A model generated the notes under the pieces. It was not told the origin of the DNA. It searched no databases and worked only from the letters and a program-made list of their open reading frames with translations. From positions 1-8,196 of the forward strand of contig CALBWN010000005.1 in NCBI GenBank assembly GCA_937974295.1: a stretch of DNA of 8,196 nucleotides. The letters run 5' to 3'. A program made the translations under genes and the position numbers. Source of the stretch: an uncultured Candidatus Saccharibacteria bacterium. GTDB lineage: Bacteria > Patescibacteriota > Saccharimonadia > Saccharimonadales > Saccharimonadaceae. Positions within the stretch are counted from its first letter, which is position 1. Every line of letters begins with the position of its first letter. Positions 1 to 5,925 of this stretch are shown piece by piece.

Positions 1-431
1 CCATTGAACAGATATAGCGTGATAGAGCTAAGGGCCATCGCTTCAGTACCACACGCTACCCCGTGCATCACCGCTTCTTCCATCTGGCGATGCTCGAGCC
101 CATCGATGTTTGAGAACCCCTCGGCAGCAGCAATCTCCTCATCTGTCGTCATCACGTGCTCCGCAACTGGGTTGAGCAGGTTACCAACCGGCTCTATACT
201 GCCACTATCGTGATAAACACTAATACCTGTTGCGGCTGTTAGAGTCGCACCAATGGTGGCCAGCATCCCCAATGCTCGCGCAACTTTCTCACGCCGCGAG
301 GATCGCTCGGGCAATTGTAATTTTTCTGCAAAACGTGTGACCCAGCTTGGCTTCTCGCTTTTGTGCCGTGCCCGGCGCTGGCATGGAGCTCCGGCATCTC
401 TGGCATGTCGCATTTGTGATGTTATTGTCAT
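1..431 (-). CDS. Hypothetical membrane-associated protein, N-terminal part (runs off left edge)
   Basis: An open frame on the minus strand starts at the ATG at 431-429 and stays open to base 1 (143 complete codons), so the C-terminus lies outside the window. The start is chosen because AGAGGA lies about 9 nt upstream and a good promoter lies just beyond; the ATG ten bases further upstream opens another frame that soon stops. Residues 1-50 are strongly basic (many Arg/Lys/His, one Cys at 17). A hydrophobic Ala/Gly/Thr-rich stretch at about residues 53-73 could be one membrane helix. An acidic segment around 94-120 follows, and a second hydrophobic run begins near 125 and reaches the edge. The basic N-terminus before the first helix suggests that end stays in the cytoplasm. 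I do not recognise a family. It is divergent from the response regulator gene. Confidence 0.72.
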   Translation of the reverse strand, partial: MTITSQMRHARDAGAPCQRRARHKSEKPSWVTRFAEKLQLPERSSRREKVARALGMLATIGATLTAATGISVYHDSGSIEPVGNLLNPVAEHVMTTDEEIAAAEGFSNIDGLEHRQMEEAVMHGVACGTEAMALSSITLYLFN

Positions 432-458
432 AATTCATCTTCCTCTGTTAGAGACAAT

Positions 459-487
459 ATGATACCACAGTATATATTTATAGTCAA
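459..487 (-). promoter_or_regulatory. Sigma70-type promoter for the left-edge gene
   Basis: Read on the minus strand: TTGACT (-35, 487-482), a 17-nt spacer, then TATCAT (-10, 464-459) preceded by TG one base upstream (extended -10). Transcription should start near 452, giving a leader of about 20 nt that contains AGAGGA. This is the only place in the window with a good -35 and an optimal spacer. Confidence 0.7.
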
Positions 488-502
488 TAGTTACGTATCT
501 AT

Positions 503-529
503 GCCCAAAACGCCCAAAACCTCCAAACC
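503..529. repeat. Three short tandem units in the divergent intergenic region
   Basis: GCCCAAAAC occurs twice in direct succession (503-511, 512-520) and is followed by the related CTCCAAACC (521-529). The 9-bp period is close to one helical turn, so it could be a small regulator site between two divergent genes, but it is short and may be chance. The rest of this spacer (530-736) shows no convincing gene, RNA fold or terminator. Confidence 0.35.
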
Positions 530-736
530 TCTCATACTTATAACTAGACTCACAGTACCCATGCCGAAGATATGCACAGAGTGCTCCCGCTTCCTGCATC
601 GCTGGCCTTCAGATACGTTTTTCCAATCTCTCTATGCAAATCCAATTGTGCGCCCACACCACCACTGAGGCGGCTCTTTCTGTCACTTTCTCTCAAAAAA
701 ACCACAAGCACTATGGTATTTTTGCCGACAATTGCG

Positions 737-752
737 TACAATAGAGGGTGAT
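737..752 (+). promoter_or_regulatory. Candidate -10 box and Shine-Dalgarno of the response regulator gene
   Basis: TACAAT at 737-742 ends 10 nt before the ATG at 753, with TTGCG just upstream but no -35 at the normal distance. GAGGGTG (744-750) lies close to the ATG and can act as a Shine-Dalgarno. If both are used, the leader would be only a few nucleotides long and would barely include the Shine-Dalgarno, so the true promoter may lie further upstream. Confidence 0.4.
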
Positions 753-2303
753 ATGACAAAGGTTAAGATTCTGCTTGTCGAAGACGACAAAAGCCTGCGC
801 GAAATATACGGAGTACGCCTGTTGGCCGAGGGGTATGACATCGTGTCGGCCGGCGATGGGGAAGAAGCACTCGCTATGGCTATCAAAGAACGTCCGCAGC
901 TCATCATTAGCGATGTGATGATGCCTAAGATTAGTGGCTTCGACATGCTCGATATCTTGCGCAGCACCACCGAGACGCGCGGCATCAAGGTGATTATCAT
1001 GACGGCGCTCTCTAGCCAAGACCAGCGTATGCGTGGCGAGGCACTGGGAGCAGACCGCTACCTCGTCAAATCGCAGGTTGGGATTGAAGATGTGGTACGC
1101 GCCGTGCACGACGTCCTTGGTGATACAGGGGTGAGCCACCGGCCGGCAGCACACACCACTCCTGAGCCTCAGCCGAGCACACTAGCTATGCCAGTGTCAC
1201 CGGCCACTCAGCCTGCCACACTGCCGCAACCCACAGCGCCATTCTCCACACCGCGGCCAGCCAGCCTGGGCGAGCGAGTGATCCACCCACTGCAGTCTTC
1301 GATGCCAAAGCCAGATTATGCCAGCTTAATAGATGACGAGCTCGATGCCGCCAATGGTACTTCACAGCCCACAGCGCCGCAGCCGCCAGCCGAGCCCACC
1401 ACGCCACAGCCATTCACCTTACCGCCAGCCGAGAATACCCCAGAGGCGGAGATCATCACGCATCATGATGAGCACCCAGCCCCTGCCAGTAGTGCGCCAA
1501 GCCCAGCCGAAGCTCCGCACCCACACACACCGCCAGCCAGCGATGCACCCACTGCTCAGCCACCACTCATCAACGATATTATTGCACCGCACGGCACCGC
1601 GCCATCAGGTATTCCAGATGTACACCATCACATTGTGGCGAGCCAGCCTGCTCACTACACCCACACTCCAGCCGACGACGAAGCCGAGTTAGCCGAAGCT
1701 CTCCGCATGAGCACACAGCAGGCCGATGATGAGGCAGACACCGATGCAGCCGCCTATCAGCCAAGCCAAAACCAGCTCGTATCAGACGCCGTGGCCAGCC
1801 TTAATGAGCAGATGGACACCATTCCTACTCCAACCCCGGTCGAACCACCAGCGCCAAGCCATCCAGCACCAGCAGCCTCAGTGCAGCCACCAGTTACTCA
1901 CCACGAACATCACGAGGATTCACCAGCTCATCCTGCTCCTGATAGCGCAGCTATTACGCCACACAGCCCACAGGCCATTACTGCAGACCCGTCTGATGCG
2001 CTAGCCGCGGCGTTGCTCCAGGGTAGTACAGTCGCTCATCCGTCGGTCTCGCCAGTCGATCATCCACTCTACGATGCCATCCGCCCAGCTCCCGTTGCTG
2101 CAGCGCATCCTGCTCCAACACAGGCCACTACTGTAGCCTCAGCTCGGCCACAAGCTACTCACCATGCCGCGCCAATGCCTCAGCCTCAGCCAGCAGCCAC
2201 ACCTGCGCGCCCAGCACCAGCCATACAGCATAGCCACGACGACCTCAGTTTCGAAGAGACCGAGCGGGCAACGCCATCAGCGCCATCGGCTGCATCGCAC
2301 TAA
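753..2303 (+). CDS. CheY-like response regulator with a very long disordered Pro/Ala/His-rich tail
   Basis: Residues 1-124 form a complete receiver domain: acidic pocket E10-D11-D12, phosphoacceptor D54 in the context SDVMMP, switch T84, and conserved K106 in YLVKS (Ser replaces the usual Pro after this Lys). This should be phosphorylated by a sensor histidine kinase, none of which is visible here. Residues about 128-516 are low-complexity sequence rich in Pro, Ala, Thr, His and Gln, with no helix-turn-helix, GGDEF, PilZ or other output domain. Short acidic, helix-prone islands interrupt it at about residues 189-202, 307-334, 343-356, 413-424 and at the C-terminus. I chose ATG 753 over TTG 732 because it matches the usual receiver start and follows GAGGGTG. 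The stop is TAA, the only non-TAG stop seen. Typical stand-alone regulators are 120-250 aa, so this is unusually long. The signalling target is unknown. Confidence 0.93.
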   Translation: MTKVKILLVEDDKSLREIYGVRLLAEGYDIVSAGDGEEALAMAIKERPQLIISDVMMPKISGFDMLDILRSTTETRGIKVIIMTALSSQDQRMRGEALGADRYLVKSQVGIEDVVRAVHDVLGDTGVSHRPAAHTTPEPQPSTLAMPVSPATQPATLPQPTAPFSTPRPASLGERVIHPLQSSMPKPDYASLIDDELDAANGTSQPTAPQPPAEPTTPQPFTLPPAENTPEAEIITHHDEHPAPASSAPSPAEAPHPHTPPASDAPTAQPPLINDIIAPHGTAPSGIPDVHHHIVASQPAHYTHTPADDEAELAEALRMSTQQADDEADTDAAAYQPSQNQLVSDAVASLNEQMDTIPTPTPVEPPAPSHPAPAASVQPPVTHHEHHEDSPAHPAPDSAAITPHSPQAITADPSDALAAALLQGSTVAHPSVSPVDHPLYDAIRPAPVAAAHPAPTQATTVASARPQATHHAAPMPQPQPAATPARPAPAIQHSHDDLSFEETERATPSAPSAASH

Positions 2304-2329
2304 AAAGCGTATCCATATCGCTCCATGCG

Positions 2330-2338
2330 TGCTATACT
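2330..2338 (+). promoter_or_regulatory. Extended -10 promoter upstream of the 90-aa small gene
   Basis: TGC-TATACT matches the TGN-TATAMT element seen before rsuA-like, der, pth and the CobW-like gene. No -35 is evident at 16-18 nt. It ends 15 nt before the ATG at 2354, so a short leader of about 8 nt is expected. Confidence 0.55.
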
Positions 2339-2353
2339 AGGTAATCATCATGC

Positions 2354-2626
2354 ATGGAGTCTGTTATGCCCGATCGATCACTATTCCCATTCCATGAACA
2401 ACCTCCCGATGACCCTGTCACTGGCTCTGCTGCGCAATGCAACGACCCACTACAGGCCGATAGCCGCCAGCATCCATCGCTTGAGTACCCACTTGATGTG
2501 CCAGAGGTTAAACGTAGCCAGTTCTTCACCTGCATTCGCGCTATTGGCCAGGCCGCTCTCCGCGGCACGCGGAGCATTGTTTCAGCGGTTACTCGGCCGT
2601 GGTCGCGTCATACCCATCAGCATTAG
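2354..2626 (+). CDS. Small hypothetical protein, 90 aa
   Basis: This frame fills most of the gap between the response regulator and the pseudouridine synthase and sits just after an extended -10 box. The first 50 residues are acidic and Pro-rich, without a recognisable domain. Residues 52-80 form a basic, potentially amphipathic helix (FFTCIRAIGQAALRGTRS region), and the protein ends in a His-rich tail. It could be a membrane-surface or nucleic-acid-binding peptide, but nothing fixes a function. There is no good Shine-Dalgarno; ATG 2366 (residue 5) is an alternative start. Two other long frames overlap here: one on the plus strand (2325-2684) runs into the next promoter, and one lies on the minus strand (2332-2577). 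I prefer this frame for its promoter position, fit to the gap and codon choice. It may still be non-coding. Confidence 0.5.
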   Translation: MESVMPDRSLFPFHEQPPDDPVTGSAAQCNDPLQADSRQHPSLEYPLDVPEVKRSQFFTCIRAIGQAALRGTRSIVSAVTRPWSRHTHQH

Positions 2627-2676
2627 CCGAGAGAGTCAGCGGCACAGAGCCGAGCCTTCGGCCAGCACGTCCTCGG

Positions 2677-2685
2677 TGATATAAT
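2677..2685 (+). promoter_or_regulatory. Extended -10 promoter of the pseudouridine synthase gene, leaderless
   Basis: TGA-TATAAT ends six nucleotides before the ATG at 2692 (spacer AGAGGC). A start point 6-7 nt after the -10 puts the first transcribed base at or next to the A of ATG. The -35 position (2657-2662, TTCGGC) is poor. AGAGG is too near the ATG to serve as a Shine-Dalgarno. Confidence 0.72.
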
Positions 2686-2691
2686 AGAGGC

Positions 2692-3375
2692 ATGTCGACT
2701 ACTCGCCTCAACAAACATATTGCTCTTGTGCTGGGCCTGTCGCGCCGCCAAGCGGATGACCTAATCGCCGCTGGAGACGTCGTGGTTGATGGCGAGGTGG
2801 CTGTGCTGGGCGCTCGCCTCCAGCCAGGTAGCCAGGTAGCAGTTAAGGGCACACCACTGCCCAAGCAGGTTGCCTATCATACCATCATGCTCAACAAGCC
2901 AGTAGGCTACGTCTGCTCGCGCAAGCAACAGGGGTCACAGCCCACTATTTATAGCCTTTTACCGCCAGAATTACACACGCTCAAGCCCGTTGGCCGGCTC
3001 GATGCCGATAGCTCCGGCCTGCTTTTGCTCAGCAACAACGGCGACTTTGCCTACCGCATGACCCATCCGCAGTTTGCCAAGGTCAAAGAATACCACGTCC
3101 GGCTCGACCACCCGCTTGAACCTCTCCACCAGCAGATGATCAGCGACTACGGCATCCAGCTTGCCGATGGCACCAGCCGGCTCATCCTCACCCGTCTCCG
3201 GCCCGATAGCCGCACCGAGTGGCACATTAGCATGAGTGAAGGCCGCAACCGCCAGATCCGCCGCACCTTCGCCGCCCTAGGCTACACCGTCACGCGCCTG
3301 CACCGCACACACTTTGGCAGCTATAGCCTGGGCAAGCTACCACGAGGCGAATGGCAAAACGTGGCCGAGCAGTAG
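2692..3375 (+). CDS. RsuA/RluB-family rRNA pseudouridine synthase
   Basis: Converts a specific uridine in ribosomal RNA to pseudouridine during ribosome maturation. Residues 1-50 are an S4 RNA-binding domain (RLNKHIA, SRRQADDLI, VVVDGEV). The catalytic domain carries the family signatures MLNKPVGYVCS (66-76), GRLDADSSGLLLL with catalytic Asp104, and EGRNRQIRRTF near residue 190. At 227 aa it matches RsuA (about 230 aa) and lacks the long tails of some RluB proteins. The motif after LNKP resembles RsuA and the EGRNRQIRR block resembles RluB, so I do not assign 16S versus 23S specificity or a symbol. The first ATG is used; it abuts the promoter, so the message is probably leaderless. The gene sits 47 nt before der, which has its own -10 box. 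Family assignment is secure. Confidence 0.95.
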   Translation: MSTTRLNKHIALVLGLSRRQADDLIAAGDVVVDGEVAVLGARLQPGSQVAVKGTPLPKQVAYHTIMLNKPVGYVCSRKQQGSQPTIYSLLPPELHTLKPVGRLDADSSGLLLLSNNGDFAYRMTHPQFAKVKEYHVRLDHPLEPLHQQMISDYGIQLADGTSRLILTRLRPDSRTEWHISMSEGRNRQIRRTFAALGYTVTRLHRTHFGSYSLGKLPRGEWQNVAEQ

Positions 3376-3404
3376 GGCACTGCAAATCCACTCGCGCGCT
3401 TTCA

Positions 3405-3413
3405 TGATATAAT
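3405..3413 (+). promoter_or_regulatory. Extended -10 promoter of der, near-leaderless
   Basis: TGA-TATAAT ends nine nucleotides before the der ATG (spacer GAGAGTATT), so the leader is expected to be 0-3 nt. GAGAG could be a weak Shine-Dalgarno only if transcription starts earlier. No recognisable -35. Confidence 0.68.
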
Positions 3414-3422
3414 GAGAGTATT

Positions 3423-4853
3423 ATGGCTACCAAACTTCCTACCGTTGCAATCATCGGGCGCGCCAATGCTGGCAAGAGCTCGCTGTTTAATCGTATGATG
3501 CGTTCGCAGCAGGCTATCGTGGCGCGCGAGGCTGGTACGACGCGCGATCGGGTGGTGGGCAAGGCAGCCTATCATGAGCATGAGTTCTGGCTTGTCGATA
3601 CAGCTGGCCTCAAGCCAGCAGAAGACGAGTTTGAGGCAAGTATTCAAGAGCAAATCACCGATGCATCCGACGCGGCCGACGTCATTCTCGTGGTCGTGGA
3701 TAGCACCGAATACCCCAGCGACGAAGACCGGCGCGTCGCCAAGACTGCCCTCAAGAGCCGCAAGCCAGTCATTCTCATCGCCAACAAAATCGACCTGCGG
3801 GGCAGCTTGCCCACCAGTGAATTCCTCCGCCTTGGCATCAAGAGTATCATCCGCACCAGTGCCGAGCACAACAGTGGCATTAGTGATGCGCTAGATGAGA
3901 TCTGCCAACACATCCCAGAGAAGCGCCAAGCAGAGCCGAGCGATGTGCTCAAGATTGCGCTGATCGGCCGGCCCAATGTTGGTAAATCCAGCCTCTTCAA
4001 CACACTGGCAGGCAAGCAGCAAGCCATCGTGGCTGGAGTGGCAGGCACCACGCGCGATGTCAATCGCATCCGTCTGCGCTACCAGGGGGAAACCATCGAG
4101 CTGCTCGACACCGCTGGCATTCGCCGCCAAGGCAAGCAAGAGGTGGGCATCGAGAAGTTTAGCGTCTTGCGCACCCTGGCTGCCATCGAGGAGGCCGATA
4201 TTTGCTTCCTCCTGATGGATGTGAACGAACTCAACACTGCCCTCGACCAACGGCTTGCTGGCATCATTGCCGAGGCAGGCAAGGGCATGGCCATCGTCGT
4301 GAGCAAATGGGACGCTGTGGAAGGCAAAGATGCCTACACGCGCGATGCACTCGCTCCGCAGATCTCCGCCCAGTTCGACTTCACACCGTGGGCACCACTC
4401 ATATTCACCAGTGCCGTTACGGGCCAGAATGTGACGAAGTTATTCGACCTTGCCCTTGGTATTGCTACCCATCGCCAGCAAAAGACCACCACTCGCACTC
4501 TCAATGACCTCCTGCAGCGCTCTGTGCAGAAGCACCCACCAGCTGGCCTCAAGAATACCCACCCCAAGCTGCGCTACATCGTCCAGACAGACACAAACCC
4601 ACCATGGTTCGTTATCTACGGCAGCAACCTCAAGTTCGTCCACTGGAGCTACAAGCGCTACCTCGAGCGGCGCATCCGCGACACCTACGACTACACCGGC
4701 ACCCCCATCAAGCTCTCCTTCCGCGACGAGAAGCAACTCAAAGCCAACCGCGAACGCGTCAAGCGTGGCCTCGAGCCTGTGACGAAAGCATATAAGCAGC
4801 GCAAGAACGCCGAAGGGCAAAGCACGCAGGGCACGAGCAAGAGCCGCTTGTAG
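3423..4853 (+). CDS. der: Ribosome-assembly GTPase Der (EngA)
   Basis: Der is the tandem-GTPase factor needed for late 50S subunit assembly in the cytoplasm. Two G domains are followed by a KH-like domain. First G domain: G1 GRANAGKS (12-19), G3 DTAG, G4 NKID. Second G domain: G1 GRPNVGKS, G3 DTAGIRR, G4 SKWD (NKWD is usual). The KH-like domain (roughly residues 360-455) includes GTPIKLSFRDEK, and a basic tail ends in KSRL. The length of 476 aa is normal to slightly long (E. coli 490, B. subtilis 436). The ATG at 3423 directly precedes a typical Der N-terminus and follows its own promoter. Oddities are the first G1 motif, with two Ala where Pro and Val are normal, and the Ser in the second G4. 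Stop is TAG. Identification is secure. Confidence 0.98.
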   Translation: MATKLPTVAIIGRANAGKSSLFNRMMRSQQAIVAREAGTTRDRVVGKAAYHEHEFWLVDTAGLKPAEDEFEASIQEQITDASDAADVILVVVDSTEYPSDEDRRVAKTALKSRKPVILIANKIDLRGSLPTSEFLRLGIKSIIRTSAEHNSGISDALDEICQHIPEKRQAEPSDVLKIALIGRPNVGKSSLFNTLAGKQQAIVAGVAGTTRDVNRIRLRYQGETIELLDTAGIRRQGKQEVGIEKFSVLRTLAAIEEADICFLLMDVNELNTALDQRLAGIIAEAGKGMAIVVSKWDAVEGKDAYTRDALAPQISAQFDFTPWAPLIFTSAVTGQNVTKLFDLALGIATHRQQKTTTRTLNDLLQRSVQKHPPAGLKNTHPKLRYIVQTDTNPPWFVIYGSNLKFVHWSYKRYLERRIRDTYDYTGTPIKLSFRDEKQLKANRERVKRGLEPVTKAYKQRKNAEGQSTQGTSKSRL

Positions 4854-5046
4854 GTGCTTTGCTGACGCTTGCAGGATAACTATCTCAGATTATTTTATGG
4901 CATAATTAGTAGAATATATCTCGTTCTCTTCCTGTTGGTGCATAGCCCTGACCATGTTCGCCTATTTTCGAACAAAATCGTTGTAGAATAGACAGCACTT
5001 ACCACTGTTATTTTACCGTATTATTGCAATATATCATAACAAGTAT
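4854..5046. other. AT-rich intergenic spacer between der and the secreted-protein gene
   Basis: Composition drops sharply from GC-rich to AT-rich right after der. No intrinsic terminator for der is evident. A possible weak promoter element TGG-CATAAT lies at 4898-4906, and an inverted repeat at 4955-4974 is listed separately. I see no coding frame. Confidence 0.5.
4955..4974. promoter_or_regulatory. Inverted repeat TGTTCG-N8-CGAACA, possible operator
   Basis: Six-base perfect arms (4955-4960, 4969-4974) with an 8-nt spacer, about one and a half helical turns overall, as for a dimeric regulator. The half-site order is opposite to the CGAAC-N4-GTTCG SOS box of Gram-positives, so LexA is not suggested. 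No -10 box is well placed, so the role is uncertain. Confidence 0.3.
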
Positions 5047-5072
5047 TGATATATATATATATCAGCTACAAT
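5046..5072 (+). promoter_or_regulatory. Candidate promoter of the secreted-protein gene with embedded AT palindrome
   Basis: TTGATA (5046-5051) and TACAAT (5067-5072) are separated by 15 nt, shorter than the optimum of 17. Between and around them lies an 18-bp perfect palindrome of alternating A/T (5047-5064) flanked by TG and CA. Transcription from here would give a leader of about 55 nt containing the 5091-5111 hairpin. The box choice is tentative. Confidence 0.4.
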
Positions 5073-5090
5073 CAAATCGTCATGTTGGTT

Positions 5091-5111
5091 GAGCCCAAAA
5101 ATCTTGGGCTC
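5091..5111 (+). promoter_or_regulatory. Leader hairpin just before the Shine-Dalgarno
   Basis: GAGCCCAA and TTGGGCTC pair perfectly over 8 bp with a 5-nt loop. No T-run follows, so it is not a standard terminator. It ends 12 nt before GAGGAGGA (5123-5130), which lies 4 nt before the ATG. It may stabilise the mRNA 5' end or control ribosome access. Confidence 0.55.
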
Positions 5112-5134
5112 CCGGAATCCTAGAGGAGGATAAC

Positions 5135-5473
5135 ATGAAGTTCCGGAAGATCGCGTCCTTGGGTGCTACCGCTGCGTTGGCGGTGGGCGGGTTCGTTTTG
5201 AGCTCGCCGGCGAACGCCGCTGACGGCGAGTGGCCGGCGGATATTGAGGAGGCTTGCCGCCTGCAGGGGCACTCCGGTGTCTACAACTTCTTCGGCGAGC
5301 CGTACACATGGACGTGTTACGACATGTCGTACACGTTCCCGTTCGGTGTGTCGTTTGGGTCGGCTGGTAGTGTCGACATCCAGGGCTACTGCAACCGATT
5401 CTACCCCGGTTCCAAGGCCGAGGTAACGAACGCCGCGCTCGCTGAGGGCTGGTCCTGCCTGAAGCTGGACTAG
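5135..5473 (+). CDS. Secreted four-cysteine protein of actinobacterial type
   Basis: A clear Sec signal peptide covers residues 1-28: basic MKFRK, a hydrophobic Ala/Gly/Leu/Val core, and AxA (ANA) with cleavage expected before Ala29. The 84-residue mature part is acidic and aromatic, with Cys at 41, 61, 86 and 108. It appears to contain two related units: DI-x3-C...GxxG...W-T-C (residues 36-61) and DI-x3-C...PGS...W-S-C (81-108). I expect one disulfide in each. The second unit resembles the C-x-x-x-YPG...W-x-C pattern I know from small exported actinobacterial proteins of unknown function. AGGAGG 5 nt before the ATG fixes the start. Codon use differs from neighbours (TCG/TCC over AGC for Ser, more GCG, GTG and TTG), suggesting transfer, possibly from an actinobacterial host. 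An exported effector, adhesin or toxin is possible; no function is shown. Confidence 0.88.
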   Translation: MKFRKIASLGATAALAVGGFVLSSPANAADGEWPADIEEACRLQGHSGVYNFFGEPYTWTCYDMSYTFPFGVSFGSAGSVDIQGYCNRFYPGSKAEVTNAALAEGWSCLKLD

Positions 5474-5483
5474 CCACCGGAAC

Positions 5484-5523
5484 GCCCACCCAGCCTTATG
5501 TTACACAATAAGGCTGGGTGGGC
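5484..5523 (+). terminator. 16-bp perfect hairpin without U-tract, probable I-shaped terminator
   Basis: GCCCACCCAGCCTTAT (5484-5499) pairs with its exact complement at 5508-5523 across an 8-nt loop, starting 10 nt after the secreted-protein stop codon. No T-run follows on either strand. Strong hairpins without a U-trail are commonly described after actinobacterial genes, so this probably ends or processes the upstream transcript and may have come with the gene. It could instead protect the mRNA 3' end. Confidence 0.7.
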
Positions 5524-5565
5524 AAACAACATTCAGTAATAACTAATAACATAAGGAGTTGTACC

Positions 5566-5772
5566 ATGACTCATATACCAGCTTATTTTGCTTTGTTGAT
5601 TCGCGCGCCCGAGGCAAATACGCTTTTTTGGTCGGCCATCGCCTTCCATGTTGTGCTATTTGTGGTGGCTATTTGGCTACTTGTTTGGTTCGTCCGGCGA
5701 GTCAATCAGATGAGCCAATCGCTCACATCGATCGATGAGAAGCTAAGCGAATTCCTTGATAAGAGTCGGTAG
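5566..5772 (+). CDS. Small single-pass membrane protein, 68 aa
   Basis: ATG 5566 is chosen because AAGGAGTT (5553-5560) sits 5 nt upstream; an in-frame GTG at 5518 lies inside the preceding hairpin and is unlikely. Residues 1-19 are short and mostly uncharged. One strongly hydrophobic helix (about 20-43, rich in Val, Leu, Phe and Trp) is followed by RR at 44-45, so the C-terminus is probably cytoplasmic. Residues 47-68 form a charged, heptad-like helix (MSQSLTSIDEKLSEFLDK) that could make a coiled coil. The layout suits a small scaffold or regulator of a membrane complex, but I recognise no family. It is more AT-rich than the housekeeping genes. It has no obvious promoter of its own, so it may depend on read-through from upstream, and an intrinsic terminator follows. 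Stop is TAG. Confidence 0.8.
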   Translation: MTHIPAYFALLIRAPEANTLFWSAIAFHVVLFVVAIWLLVWFVRRVNQMSQSLTSIDEKLSEFLDKSR

Positions 5773-5868
5773 TGTGGCTTCTAGCGGCCTATGCGTCCAA
5801 GCAATCCAGGTCGACGAATACTCCTCGCTTAAGGAAAGGCTAAGAAATCGCAAGACCCATAATATCAC

Positions 5869-5925
5869 ACCCATCTACCTCTGTTTTTGCGTACAACAAA
5901 GTAGGGGTAGGTGGGTTTTATTATG
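5869..5925 (+). terminator. Rho-independent terminator after the small membrane protein gene
   Basis: CCCATCTACCTC (5870-5881) pairs with GGGGTAGGTGGG (5904-5915) over 12 bp including two G-U pairs, and A5869-T5916 extends it. The 22-nt loop has weak further pairing. TTTTATTAT follows at 5916-5924. It lies about 100 nt after the stop codon and acts only on plus-strand transcripts, because the complement has no T-run. Confidence 0.72.

Noticed and set aside
550..759. Minus-strand 69-codon frame in the divergent spacer
   Set aside because: No promoter or ribosome site, no recognisable features, and it covers the start of the response regulator.
711..1154. Long antisense frames over the receiver domain and over the proline-rich tail
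   Set aside because: They are shadows produced by biased codons of the response regulator, whose receiver motifs fix the true frame.
2325..2684. 119-codon plus-strand frame overlapping the 90-aa gene
   Set aside because: It starts within the promoter element and ends in the next promoter; the 2354 frame fits the -10 box better.
4955..4974. LexA/SOS box at the TGTTCG...CGAACA inverted repeat
   Set aside because: The half-sites are in the opposite order with the wrong spacing, and no SOS gene is adjacent.
5135..5473. Lactococcin 972-type bacteriocin
   Set aside because: Signal peptide and size are similar, but the mature part has four cysteines and lacks the Gly/Trp-rich pattern of that family.
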